From positions 1 to 64,000 of the forward strand of contig JABCPU010000377.1 in assembly GCA_016800925.1 (NCBI GenBank): 64,000 bases of DNA, written 5' to 3'. The stretch is from Suillus spraguei. Taxonomy: Eukaryota; Basidiomycota; Agaricomycetes; Boletales; Suillaceae. Positions 1-11,133 of the stretch are shown in pieces (position 1 is the first letter of the stretch; each line of letters begins with the position of its first letter). The translations under genes were made by a program, and so were the position numbers. The notes beneath the pieces are model-generated. The model was not told where the DNA came from, did no database searches, and worked only from the letters and a program-made list of their open reading frames with translations.

Positions 1-1283
1 GAGTGGTACTGCCAACTTTGGCGCAATCATTGCATGTATTGTACACAACATCCAGTCATGGTTCAGAGATGATGGAGACAAAAGGACATATTCAGAAAAG
101 GAAAAAAAGGAAGGGGAAGAAGAGTTGACAAATGCTGAATTTGGCTTCTATTTCACTATGCAGTTTGCATCTGTGCAATCCCAGTCTGTTGACAACATCG
201 TCATCAATAAGAACTAGATGTGACTCATGATCAATCAAGGCATCAACATGCTCAAAATATTCAGAGGATGGCCCCATCAAGAGACAGGGCCATATAAGGT
301 GGGCAGTTTCAAATGGGGCTATGCACTTATCATCTTTGGACATAGAGTCCTCATCTAAAACTGTTGATGGCATAACAGCCACTACTGGTGTGATGATGGC
401 CATGCTCTTGCTTTTTTTTGTGGGCTTTGGCCTTTGCCACTGTAGTGTCAGCTTCCGTCAACATTTTGTATGAAGAGGCCTCAGGGGGATCATTGGTGCA
501 CTCTCTAGATTGATGTGGTATGTAGAACCTTTGACATTTGAAGCACCCCCTATGGTTTGTCAAAAGGACACATTCCTCATCTGTAAGAGGTGCTAGATGC
601 AAGGATGGGTTGTATGTTCTGAAGGAAGATAAGTTTCTGAAGGTGTTCGCAGGCATAGTACACTTTGAGGATTTATGCATTTCTTTGGTGATTTTTCTTA
701 GTGAAGCTAGGTCTTCGAGATGTTTGTTATTGAGGTGTTTGACTCCCTTGATCCACTCTTTCAGAGTGAGGTTATCAGTGAGTCCTGCTCTGAGTACTGG
801 TGTAGTTAGCTCATCACACATGTGGGCTTTGAGCTGATTACATAGCTGGGCATCTGTCAAGTGTGTGGCTTCTCCGTACAGGAGTGCGTTTAGGCTTTGT
901 ACTTCCAATGCCCACTCATAGAATGGGCAGGAGCCTTGTTGGAATCCTAAGACCCTTTTACAGAGTTTGTTATCCCAGTGGGCTTCAAGCCATGCACTTT
1001 TGAGGGCCATCATATAGGCTGTGAAAGTGCCAATGTCTAGAGTAGCCTGCTGTGTCGAGTACCAAGTGTGTATGTGTGGATCTAACATCCCAGACACTAT
1101 CATTCTCACTTGATCACCTGCCTCGATTCCTTTATGCATGAAATATGCTAGACATGCATTGTTCCAATCACAAGCGGTTTCAGGAGTGAGTTCACCCACC
1201 AGGAGCTTGGGCGGTTTATTAGGGATGGACTGTTCTACGATAGCTAACTTGACCATTTTGCAGGTTTTATAGGATATATGCAT
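1..1283 (-). pseudogene. Ty3/gypsy Gag-protease fragment, decayed
   Basis: The frame from 1283 down to 351 encodes a 310-aa Gag-like protein with a retrotransposon gag domain and, near its C-terminus, a zinc knuckle of the form C-x2-C-x6-H-x4-C (starts CFKCQRFY). A second frame (403-92) overlaps it and resembles a retropepsin, with ALIDHESHLVLI around the active-site Asp. The frame change falls near a run of A residues on the coding strand (T run near 411-418), so it may be a recoding site or an indel. Below 92 the protease frame shifts again: SEYVLLSPSS and IHAMIAPKLA continue in another frame to the edge. The rest of pol would lie outside the window. Family assignment is firm; activity is unlikely because of the frame breaks. 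Confidence 0.75.
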
Positions 1284-2200
1284 ATGATTTGGTTCAGAAG
1301 AAGAAGAAGAATTGTCAGAATATATGATTCGTAGAACAACTCATCTGGTGGTTTTGTTATCTGGGGGCAATGGTGTCAAAGAGGGTATAGGAATTCCTGG
1401 GGATGTGGAAGTCTCTGGGGATGATTGTTGTAGGTTTCTTGCATGTTGTCAGGTAATGAGGGGTTTGGAAATGGTAGGCTTGCTTTGCATATAAGACAGT
1501 TTGACAATTTATGTAGTGGGCAGGGAGCCCAGCAGTTCAGAAGCAGTTTGATTATTAAACAGTTTCATTTCTGTTAAATACAAGTGTGACCCAGCCATGG
1601 AGGCAGCAAGGAACACTAATCTTTAATTGGACAGGATAACAGGATGAAACTGTGGATTTCTGGGTTCTATACAAAAGGAGCAGATGACAGTAGGTAAGAG
1701 ACCCGAGTCTGTCTTGGTGTGATACAGATCAATGAAATATAAGGGGAATGTCCATGTGATTTTGTATGTGTAAGCCATTGGTAAGTGCTGAGCTTACATG
1801 AAGCTGCTATGAGTTCAGAGCGGCAATGCAGTCGACGAATGCTGTGCACAGGAAGAGCCGCAAAAACACTATGATGTGGTGGACACAATTGTGCCCGAGG
1901 CCGGCGGTAACTCGTGCGTTATATATGTAGATACTACATATTGATGCACAAGAGAAATATCCTATAGTACTAGATGCAAACTCGCGCAGAATTCCCTTCT
2001 ACAAGGCGAGCCACATTCACTTGTATCCCTAAATCTAATTATACAGAAAGCAAAGTACTAAGGAATAAGACTTCCATAGATTATCTGAGAATGCTGCTTT
2101 GCATTGAAAGATAAGTAGAATTCACACAGGTCTGTAATAGACAGACTCTCTGCACAATATTAGTAAAGGTGAATCGTAAGTAAAGAACTAAGTATCTTAC
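1284..2200. other. Non-coding stretch upstream of gypsy Gag
   Basis: No gene can be supported here. On the minus strand it is the leader side of the gypsy Gag fragment, so the LTR and leader of that element probably lie in about 1284-1900, but I could not find matching LTR ends. 1900-2200 is AT-rich and probably belongs to the 3' side of the copia remnant. Confidence 0.4.
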
Positions 2201-3497
2201 CTCAGATCGTGCATGCGAAGGCAAACATCTGAGGTAATGAGTCAAAACAGCAGAAGCTAAATCTGCATACCCAATTAATGCTCCTTGCATCCCTCCGTAG
2301 GTCAACTTCAAGTCCTTTGTTCCCAGAAGATACCAATAGATGTGTTTGACAGCATCCCAATGTGTCATTCCTGGGTTGCCGGAGAAACGAGAGACTGTTG
2401 TTACGGCATAGGAGATATCTGCTCAAGTACTGAGTGATGCATACATGAGAGAGCCAATTGCTTCTCGGTAAGGGACATGTCGCATAGCTGCAAATTTGGC
2501 ACCTGTGGAAGGAGACTGACCAGAGTGAAGTCTAGTGCTAGGTTCCATGGGGTTTGACACAGGTTTGAGGTCGTCAAAGCTGAAGCAGCGGATAATAGAT
2601 TCAATGTAGGAGCATTGGGATAAGGAAATGGTGCGTTCATCTTGGATTCATGTGACTTCAATTCTGAGTAACCAGTGGAGCTCACCAAGGTCGGTGATTT
2701 CCACATGTTTCCTAATCTGATCCTTCAGCTCGCTTATATCATCTATTGACTTAGCTGCAAGCATGCAATCATCGACATGCATGACTACAATGGTGTGTTT
2801 CCCATTCTTCTTCCTCCTGTAGAAGACAGCCTGATCTACAGCGCATTGTGTGAAATCTAGCTTCTCCACTAGAATCTCGACGAGTCTCTGGTACCAGCGC
2901 CTACCACTCTGCTTCAAGCCATACAAAGTTTTGCGAAGGCGACAAACTTGATTCGGATGTTCGGTGGACTCAAAACCAGGGGGTTGTTGAATGTGGATAA
3001 TTTTATCATCAGTGAGTTTACCATTTAGATAGGCTCCTTTGATGTCTATCTGATGAAGCTCCAGGTTTAGGCGCGCAGATAAGGCTAGAACCATTCTGAT
3101 GGAAGATAGGTTGGCGATGGGGGCATATGTATTGAAGAAGTCGACTCCGGGTACTTGGGAAAAGCCTTGGGCAACAAGGCACGCTTTGTGACACACCACA
3201 TTTCCTGCAGTGTCTTTCTTTGTGCAGAAGACCCATTTGGAGCCTACAAGGTTAGCTCCTGCAGGTAAGTCTACGAGCTCCCAAGTTCCAGCCATTTGCA
3301 GTGTGGCTAACTCTTCTCTGATACCATCCTCCCATTGCGCCCAGTCTGGGTGACATTTTGCTTCAGCTAATGTGCTTGGCTCAAGGGCTTCTGCTTCAGC
3401 AATTTTCTTGCTGATTGCAAGAGCAAAGTCAAGGGAACATAGTTCATCATCTGAGTCTTCTAGAATTGCCATGAGTTGTTCTACGGCATTCTCTCCC
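2201..3497 (-). pseudogene. Ty1/copia pol fragment (reverse transcriptase)
   Basis: The frame 3472-2648 is a copia-type reverse transcriptase (RVT_2). Visible motifs are GTWELVDLPAG, KWVFCTKKD, LVAQGFSQVPGVDF, QIDIKGAYLNG, LYGLKQSGRRWYQ and the catalytic VVMHVDD. The protein then shifts frame near 2700 and resumes in pieces to about 2210 (MTHWDAVKHIYWYLLGT, then GYAD), which is the start of the RNase H region and is cut short. At the other end the frame stays open right up to 3497, where the LTR of the next element begins, so integrase and Gag are missing. It is a relic truncated on both sides. The missing part is not found on the far side of the gypsy element, which matters for how that element got here. 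Confidence 0.85.
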
Positions 3498-3973
3498 TGT
3501 TACAATCGTATGTGCCCCTATTCATTTTCCCTTTGTCCCTTTACTTGTATATTACGTAACATGACCGTGACTCATATGCGCAATGCATCTGTACTATAGT
3601 TGCCTTCCTTCTTTGGATACGCACTTACATTCTCACGTCTCTCTTGGTCTGTGCGCACATATTGGCCTATTTAAGCACAGCGTACTTGTAGTAGATTCAC
3701 TACTTTAATCTTACTGGGTTTTACCTGGAACATCCTTCGCTTAGGTCTCCAACCTAAGTCGTCTTGAATCGTCTCTAAGTCTAAGCACTCCTTAGCCTTA
3801 GTCTCTATTCTCGCAGATACCTCTTGGACTTATCCTTGAGGCTGAACCCTTGATCGTACTTGGAACGAGTTCCCTGTACTTTCACTTCGTCCTCTTCTGG
3901 ACGTCGTAAGAACTCCCAGCAGACCGCCTGTGTCTTCTCACTGTCGCTGGTGACGCCATCCCAGTTCGTAACA
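3498..3973 (+). repeat. 5' LTR (476 bp)
   Basis: Begins TGTTACAATCG and ends GTTCGTAACA, giving 6-bp terminal inverted repeats. It is repeated at 10660-11133 and as solo copies at 58533-59009 and 61519-61989. Several positions (for example GCAGATACC, GGAACATCC) differ from the 3' LTR and from the solo copy at 58533, which agree with each other. Confidence 0.95.
3668..3712 (+). promoter_or_regulatory. LTR core promoter and predicted RNA 5' end
   Basis: TATTTAAG at 3668-3675 lies about 31 bases before ACTTTAATCTT at 3702-3712. The latter is the exact complement of the primer site after the LTR, so by analogy with Tf1 the transcript should begin at about 3702. The spacing suits a TATA box. Both motifs are kept in all four LTR copies. 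The start site is inferred. Confidence 0.6.
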
Positions 3974-3974
3974 A

Positions 3975-3985
3975 AAGATTAAAGT
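3975..3985 (+). other. Self-primer binding site
   Basis: AAGATTAAAGT, one base after the LTR end, is an exact 11-nt reverse complement of ACTTTAATCTT inside the LTR (3702-3712). No match to the 3' end of initiator tRNA is seen. This is the arrangement of Tf1/sushi elements, where the first 11 nt of the transcript fold back to prime minus-strand DNA. Confidence 0.7.
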
Positions 3986-4171
3986 CAATTTTGATCATCA
4001 ACTATCCAGTCTTCGACCCTGAACCCTGATCGCTTAGATCAGCAGACTAGCGTACGCGTACGCTGAACAGATTGTCAAGAGAAGCCCTCTGACAGAAGAA
4101 AGCCCTAACGGACAGCAAGACAGCGCGTGTAGGCACCGAGAAAGTATAACTCATCAGAAGAATCATCAACC

Positions 4172-5008
4172 ATGTCGACCAAAGAATTCGAATACAAGAT
4201 CGGTCAACCGATTGGTTTTGATGGAGATCGTGATAACTCTCGCGAGTTTATCCAGTCGTGCAATTTGCACTTTGACATCAATGAAAAGCTTTACACCACC
4301 GACAAGCAGAAGATCATCTACATAACATCCTTCATGACCGAAAAGAATGCCAAGTCATGGAAGGAACAATTCCTTGAACACGCCCAATCTACCGACACAT
4401 CGGGACAAAAAGTTGGTTATGGGACGATGGTGGATTTTATGAAGAGCTTCAAAGAAGCATTTGAACCTGTGGATACCAGAATGACCGCGCTCACACGCCT
4501 TAGAGACCTCAAGCAAGGAACCGGAGATCTTCACACCTACGTCGCCGACTTTGAGGCACTTGCAGCCAAGGCTCATATCACCGATAACGCAACAAAGATC
4601 CAGTTCTTCCAAGATGGTCTCAACTGGGGTATCCTTACAAAGCTTTTCAATACAGGAGATGTCTCCGAGATATTCAGAGATGTTGTGTTGCAATGCGTTG
4701 CTATTGACAACGCCCATCATCGGCTTAATGCCATGAGGACACGTCATGTTCCACAACAGAAGAAAAAGAACTACGGGAATGCTTGGTATACTCCGAACCG
4801 TGATTCCAACGCAATGGTCGTAGATCGAATCTCCGACATGGAAAGATCCGAATGCATGAAGAAAGGGCAATGCTTCGGATGCAGAAAGACAGGACACCGC
4901 ATTCATAATTGTCCTGACAGAAAGAAGAAGACCCCACTTCGACAAACCGAAGTCAAAGGGGAAGAAGAAGATGAAGAAACTGTGAGGCGGGTTGTGCAGG
5001 ATTTTTGA
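4172..5008 (+). CDS. Gag polyprotein of gypsy element
   Basis: Nucleocapsid and capsid precursor of the LTR element, 278 aa and uninterrupted. Residues about 1-190 fit a retrotransposon gag domain (AFEPVDTRMTALTRLRDLKQ, then FQDGLNWG). One zinc knuckle, CFGCRKTGHRIHNC (C-x2-C-x4-H-x4-C), lies at 4871-4912 and is followed by a basic tail. The ATG at 4172 is the first in the long frame after a roughly 200-nt leader. The stop TGA (5006-5008) overlaps the ATG of pol as TGATG. No heptamer suited to -1 slippage is visible at the junction, so reinitiation is the simplest way to express pol. The frame is intact although pol is broken. Confidence 0.9.
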   Translation: MSTKEFEYKIGQPIGFDGDRDNSREFIQSCNLHFDINEKLYTTDKQKIIYITSFMTEKNAKSWKEQFLEHAQSTDTSGQKVGYGTMVDFMKSFKEAFEPVDTRMTALTRLRDLKQGTGDLHTYVADFEALAAKAHITDNATKIQFFQDGLNWGILTKLFNTGDVSEIFRDVVLQCVAIDNAHHRLNAMRTRHVPQQKKKNYGNAWYTPNRDSNAMVVDRISDMERSECMKKGQCFGCRKTGHRIHNCPDRKKKTPLRQTEVKGEEEDEETVRRVVQDF

Positions 5009-8000
5009 TGTGGAGAAACAAAGACTCGACGTATGTTTCTCCCAATGTAATACTAAGACTTGTACGCGCTGTAGGTGAAAGAAAAGAACTTCGTGTCCCA
5101 ATCACCCTCCACTCGCGTACTCGCTTGAAATCCGTCGACACTACCGCTGTTATCGATTCAGGAGCAGCAGGAACATTCATCTCAGAAGAGTTTGTGAAAC
5201 TCCATCAAATTACACGACGAAAACTCAAGGAACCATTTCGAGTTACAACGGCAGATGGAACTCTCATAAAAGGAGGACCAATCACGCATTACTGCCTCCT
5301 AGTGGTCAAGATTGACGATCGAACCATGTATGGAAAATTCAATATCACCAAACTAGGAAGGAGAGATCAAATCCTCCTTGGAATTCCTTGGTTACGAGCA
5401 ATGAACCCGATTATAGATTGGGCTGCTGAAATGCTTGTCCTTACACGGACAGAGAAATCAGATGAAATCGAAATCGATCTGGACGAAGATCGGAAGAAGA
5501 ACGGGTTGCCTCAGCTTTTCAATCATGTTAGGTGGCAACATTCATGTCTTCCGAAACCAAGTATCGCATCTCCTATTGAGATCCCTGAAGACTCAGAACC
5601 AGAAGTACGAATGCCACGTACTACAGAACCAACTCCACGCGTACAACTGCCGCGAGCAGTGTCACCGATCCCTCGAGCAGAGAAGCGTAAGAATGAATCT
5701 GAACCCGAGCATCGGGTCGGACAAGAACCTATTGAGCAACGGCCAATAGAAGAACAGAAGCAAGGAAAAAGGAAACCGGAAGAAGAGCTCCCAGGGCGAA
5801 ACACCAATGTACCGAAACTATCTAAGTTCTTCGTTCCCCCAAAAACTCTTTCAACTTCGATTGAAGAAATCCCTGATGAAGACGAAACCGTGCCCTCGTT
5901 GATCCCAACCGAGGATGATGACCAATTCGATACCATGAATGACGTCTGGCATGCGCCAGAAGTACGCGAAATTTCCTCGTATGAACTAGGAGATGGAGAA
6001 TTTCTTGTGGAATACGACACTGATGGAGTTAGCATGAGAATCATAGAAGAAGTTTCCATGGACACGCCTCTTACGCATGATGGAACTTCCCGATTCGAAC
6101 AAACTCCCTACTCCATGGTTCCCCTTCCCCCTCCGAAATATAGTAACAAAGCCCAGGAATTCGCTACGGATGAGAAGGAAAAGAAAAAGAAATCTTTCGA
6201 AGAATTGGTCCCGAATTATTTGCACGACTTCACAGACGTCTTTGCTAAAGACGGATTGAACAAACTACCCCCCGAACGCCCTGGTATCGATCATCGGATC
6301 GACACCAAACCCGGTTTTATCCCTCGCACGTCTAAGGTCTACCCGCTATCGGAAAAAAGAACGCGCTGCTGTCAAAACGTTTATTGATGAAAACGTTGCG
6401 AAAGGCTTTATCTCAGAATCGAAGTCACCTCAAGCTAGTGGCTTCTTCTTTGTGGGAAAGAAGAGCGGAGAACTGCGTCCCTGTCAAGATTATCGCTACA
6501 TCAATGATTGGACAGTCAAGAACGCATATCCACTCCCACTCCCTATTTCCCTTGTCGCACGCCTTCATAATGCACACTTCTTTACGAAAATGGATATCCG
6601 GTCCGGTTATAACAACATTCGCATCCATCCTGACGACAGATGGAAAGCTGCTTTTACCACGGAATTTGGCCTCTTTGAACCGAACGTCATGTTCTTTGGT
6701 CTCTGTAATTCCCCAGCAACTTTTCAGGCATACATGAATCGTACCTTTCAACAAGAAATCAATGAAGGATGGATGGTTATCTATATGGACGATATCCTGA
6801 TTTTCTCTACCACAATGGCAGAACACCGTGAACGAACTAGACGAGTGTTGATGAAAATACGAAAAGAACACTTATTTTTGAAACCGGAGAAATGCACCTT
6901 TGATGCAGAAGAAGTGGAATACCTCGGAATGATAATTCGCCCCGGACAAGTTGCTATGGACACCGCCAAGACCAAGGGAATCTCCGAATGGCCAATCCCG
7001 AAATCTGTAAAAGATGTTCGGTCATTCCTTGGTTTTTGCAACTTCTACCGCACGTTCATTTCCCACTATTCTGACATCGCCAGACCCCTTATCGATTTGA
7101 CAAAGAAAGATAAGGCCTTTGAATGGTCAACCGAATGTATGGACACCTTCGAAGAATTGAAACGACGCTTTACTTCCCAACCGGTACTCCGTAACCCTGA
7201 TCCTTCCCGACAATTTGCCATTGCTACCGACGCTCGCTTGTAGCAACTGGCGGAGTTCTCCTGCAGACTGATGAGAATGGTGTTTATCACCCTTGTGCAT
7301 ACCTCTCACAGTCTTTGAACCCCGCAGAACGCAATTACCAGATCTTTGATCGGGAACTCCTTGCCGTGATCCGGGCATTGAACGAATGGCGTCATTATCT
7401 CGAAGGAAACCCACACCCCGTCCTGGTATTCACCGACCATAAGAACCTTCTGTACTTTAGGAGTGCACAGAAGCTCACCCGTCGCCAAGCACGTTGGCAA
7501 TTGATTTTGTCTATTTACGACATCGAACTACATCACGTTGCAGGTACTAAATTAGCAGTACCTGATGCACTATCCTGCCGGCCTGATTATGACTCTGGCA
7601 AAGACGATAACGAGGACCAGACCCTCCTCCCTGATGCTCTATTCGTTCGTCTTATCGACACCGACTTGAAGGATGTACTATCATCCTCTGACCCCCTTGA
7701 CGATCTTGTCTTCAAGACAGCGTCTGATGCCCTTGATGGAGTGTGCCTTCCTCCTATGAAATCGGCACTCTCCGATTGGAAGATTGAGGAGAACGTCCTC
7801 TATTTTAAAAATCGCGCCTATATTCCGCCGGCGCATCGCTCCGATATCCTGAAGCGGTATCATGATCATCCTACTGCGGGTCATCCCGGTAGATTCAAAA
7901 CTGAAGAACTAGTGAAACGGGAAGCCTGGTGGCCTGCTATGGGCTCTTATATTCGAAAATATGTTGAGGGTTGCGCCCTTTGTCAGCAAATGAAAGCGGA

Positions 8001-9104
8001 TACACATCCTGTTCGCCCCCGCTTACGCCTATTCCCTCTTCGGCTGTTCGCCCGTTCTCTCAGGTCTCTGTCGACCTTATCACTGACCTCCCTGTCTCTG
8101 GAGGCTTTGACAGTATCATGGTCGTGGTAGACCATGGCCTTACGAAGGGGGTGATTATTGTCCCTTGTTTGAAAACTATCACATCAGAAGGTGTGGCCAA
8201 GCTATTTTTAAAACATGTGTACCGACGATTTGGACTCCATGACAAAGTTATCTCGGATCGAGGACCGCAATTCCTATCTCGCTTCTCAAAGGAACTTGCC
8301 CGACTTCTCGACTATGTCATCGCTCCATCCACGGCTTACCACCCGCAGACTGATGGTCAAACGGAAAGGCTCAATCAAGAACTTGAGACATATCTACGCA
8401 TTTATTGTCGCAACAACCCTGAAGATTGGGTAGAACACTTACCAATCGCCGAATTCGTCCACAACCACCGAAAACACGATGCAAGGAATGCATCACCCTT
8501 CTATTTGATGATGGGATATGAACCACACGCCATCCCTCACTTGATCCCCGATTCATCCGTCCCCGCAGCAGAAGATCGAGTACGATCTCTGCAGAAGATA
8601 AGAGAAGAAGCAATTGCCTGTCACAACATTGCTATGCAGACAATGGCCGAACGATCCCGAGGAGATAAGTACATCCCATGGAAGATCGGAGATAAGGTTT
8701 GGCTATCTGCCGCTAATCTTAGACTCAAACTCCCATCAAGGAAATTGGCACCGAAATGATACGGACCTTTCCCGATCATCGACGTCTTATCACCCATCAC
8801 GTTCACACTCAAGCTTCCTCCGCAATGGAAGATTCACCCTACGTTCCATGCTTCTGTCTTATCATCCTATAGCAAAACAGACGTACACGGACCGAACTTT
8901 CCTGAACCCCCACCTGATATCATCGAAGAAGAAGAAGAATATGAAATCGAAGCAATTCTTTCCCACAAAGGAACCGGCAATCGCCGACGTTATCTCGTTT
9001 CCTGGAAAGGATATCCATCGGGAGATAACGAATGGCTCCCAGAAAAAAACTTGAAGAACTCCGCTCGAATCTTGAATGCTTATAAGAAGCAACACGTCCT
9101 CTGA
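5008..9104 (+). pseudogene. Pol polyprotein: protease, RT, RNase H, integrase, chromodomain (frameshifted)
   Basis: The protease begins near 5100 with AVIDSGAAGTFIS and ILLGIPWLRAMNPIIDW. RT follows with the catalytic YMDD at 6782-6793, then RNase H (ATDA and FTDHKNL). The integrase has an HHCC zinc site (HPTAGHPG, CALCQQM) and a DDE core (VDLITDLP, VISDRGPQF, ERLNQELE). A C-terminal chromodomain (YLVSWKGYPSGDNEW) ends at TGA 9102-9104. Breaks: an extra A in the A6 run at 6353-6358, a base lost near 7236 (in the run before TAG 7241-7243), a base lost near 8010-8020, and an in-frame TGA at 8757-8759 where CGA (Arg) is expected. With these repaired the frame would be continuous for about 1,365 codons, the usual length for a chromovirus pol. 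The ATG at 5008 follows the TGATG overlap with gag. Confidence 0.92.
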
Positions 9105-9162
9105 TTATCTCTCAGTCAATCAACCGCATTAGCACTTGATCAGCTACCAACCAAACATTGAA

Positions 9163-10627
9163 ATGTCTTTCCCCACTGCATACATTACACCCGTCGTCGC
9201 TGCCACCAATGATTCCAACTCCGAAGCAGAACAATACGGAACCCTTACCGCAGAAATCGATAACCAATCCTACATCGAAGCCGCCATTCTCTGTGAGGGA
9301 CATGCCCTCGAAATCGACAGAATTCTCACCGAAAGAGGTGCCTTCCCCGCTCGACTCATTGTTAACATCATCCGCACTGCAGCCCTTATCGAAGCCACCG
9401 CTAAAGAAACTACTGAACTCACACTCCGTCACCGTTTCATTCATCTCCAAAAACGCGTTCGTGCTTACGCTATGCTGTTGCTTCCCGATTCTTTTAAAGA
9501 TGATGTTGAAGAAGCTATTCATATCATTGCCGAACGTCGAGCAGGCGTTGCTCGACCTCCCTCTCCGCAAAGAATACGCCGCTTCCTGTTCCAGCACCCG
9601 CTTCTTCGCGTATCTATTCTAATCTTGACGCCTTTACTGGCCTATACACTGCTGTGCAAGAAATTGGGCAACTCACCGACACAGTTGTCGATACCATCCA
9701 GCAATCAGTCGCTGAGACCAGAACAGCCAGAAACCTAGTAGAAGAAGTCATCGCTGACTTACAACAAACGCAAGATGATCTTGCGTCTCCTAGAACCCCA
9801 TCTCCTATCGAACAATCAACTTCTTCGCTTTCCGCCACGGTCACTCTTGATTGCCCTGATTGGCTGTACGAGCCCTGCACAGAAGAGCAGTTAAGGCAGC
9901 TAAACTATTGGGTATCTCCCTACTGAGTTGGTAACACTCGGCCCTCGACTTCGTGACCTTCATATCCATCCCCCCATGTCCATCCCATCGTCATTCGGTC
10001 CTATGGACCCCATTTCACCAGTCTTAGTAAAAGACTTCGGTATCACTTCCCCCTCTTCTCACACCGAACTTCTTGCAGCTGCTGAGCGTGCAATCACCCC
10101 AGACCTTCCTGAATCAGCATACACATTGTCCTCCGCTCAACAGGCACAACTCAAGCGGCAGAATACCCTTGCCTTAAAACGTATGACGAAGAAGAAGGGA
10201 AAGAAACGCGCCAGATCCACCAGTCCTACACCCATCATTTCTCCGTCCCCCCTACGCAAAATCCATTCTAACCCTGACGAGAACATAAAGTGTCGCGTCT
10301 GTGGATTACTAGGACATCGTCAAAAGAACTGCGCGAAATATCAGTGCAGGTTTGTAGATATTGGTCGCCCACTCATTTATCCCTCTACTGCCCCAGCCGA
10401 GTTGGACCCCTCCCTTCGAGTTAACCTGGAAAGATGAAGGATTCTACGACGCACTTCGTGCTTGGGAAAAGCAACTTGACGATGAACGTATTCAAAGAGA
10501 AAAGAAGAAAGACTCTAAGCGTCGCGCTGGTCTTGAAGAAGCCAAGTATATGATGAGTGGGTCGTTTGCTGATGAAGACTACGAGTTTAGCGATGACCCT
10601 GTTTACTATGAGAATCAAGATGAGTAA
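9163..10627 (+). pseudogene. Extra post-pol frame with a second CCHC zinc knuckle
   Basis: Between the chromodomain stop and the polypurine tract lies about 1.46 kb of coding-like sequence in one orientation. It starts at ATG 9163 (MSFPTAYITPVV) and shifts frame near 9570, between 9903 and 9924, and near 10400, ending at TGA 10625-10627. In order it has a helical N-terminal part, a probable coiled coil (GQLTDTVVDTIQQSVAETR), a Pro/Ser-rich part, a Lys/Arg-rich patch, the zinc knuckle CRVCGLLGHRQKNC at 10291-10332, and an acidic C-terminus. With the shifts repaired it would be about 488 aa. It occupies the env position but has no signal peptide and no convincing envelope features. A nucleic-acid-binding accessory protein is the more likely reading. 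I do not recognise the family. Confidence 0.65.
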
Positions 10628-10646
10628 AGTCGGTGACTTTACGTGT

Positions 10647-10656
10647 AAAAAGGGGG
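10647..10656 (+). other. Polypurine tract
   Basis: AAAAAGGGGG ends three bases (taa) before the TG of the 3' LTR at 10660. Position and composition are those of the plus-strand primer of LTR elements. Confidence 0.8.
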
Positions 10657-10659
10657 TAA

Positions 10660-11133
10660 TGTTACAATCGTATGTGCCCCTATTCATTTTCCCTTTGTCC
10701 TTTACTTGTATATTACGTAACATGACCGTGACTCATATGCTCAACGCATCTGTACTATAGTTGCCTTCCTTCTTTGGATACGCACTTACATTCTCACGTC
10801 TCTCTTGGTCTGTGCGCACATATTGGCCTATTTAAGCACAGTGTACTTGTAGTAGATTCCCTACTTTAATCTTACTGGGTTTTACCTGGAATCTCCTTCG
10901 CTTAGGTCTCCAACCTAAGTCGTCTTGAATCGTCTCTAAGTCTAAGCACTCCTTAGCCTTAGTCTCTATTCTCGCGGATACCTCTTGGACTTATCCTTGA
11001 GGCTGAACCCTTGATCGTACTTGGAACGCGTTCCTTGTACTTTCACCTCGTCCTCTTCTGGACTTGTAAGAACTCCCAGCAGACCGCCTGTGTCTTCTCA
11101 CTGTCGCTGGTGACGCCACCCCAGTTCGTAACA
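10660..11133 (+). repeat. 3' LTR (474 bp)
   Basis: Same ends and body as the 5' LTR with about 14 differences. It shares variant positions (AGTGTACTTG, GGAATCTCC, GCGGATACC) with the solo LTR at 58533-59009. Confidence 0.95.

Larger units (their letters stand above)
3498..11133 (+). mobile_element. Ty3/gypsy chromovirus-type LTR retrotransposon, long but defective
   Basis: Two LTRs of 476 and 474 bp, both TGTTAC...GTAACA, bound a 6.7-kb interior in the order leader and primer site, gag, pol (protease, RT, RNase H, integrase, chromodomain), an extra frame with a second zinc knuckle, and polypurine tract. RT, integrase and chromodomain place it with the chromoviruses; the self-primer site recalls the Tf1/sushi group. 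By eye the LTRs differ at about 14 positions (near 3%), including two one-base gaps. Flanks are ctccc on the left and gggtc on the right, so there is no 5-bp target duplication. The left flank is a copia fragment and the right flank a LINE cut in its ORF2, so the present arrangement probably arose by recombination between two insertions. At least three frameshifts and one nonsense codon in pol make it non-autonomous. Confidence 0.93.

Noticed and set aside
9163..10627. Envelope protein in the gypsy element
   Set aside because: No signal peptide, no clear membrane anchor, no Cys-rich ectodomain; a zinc knuckle points to nucleic-acid binding.
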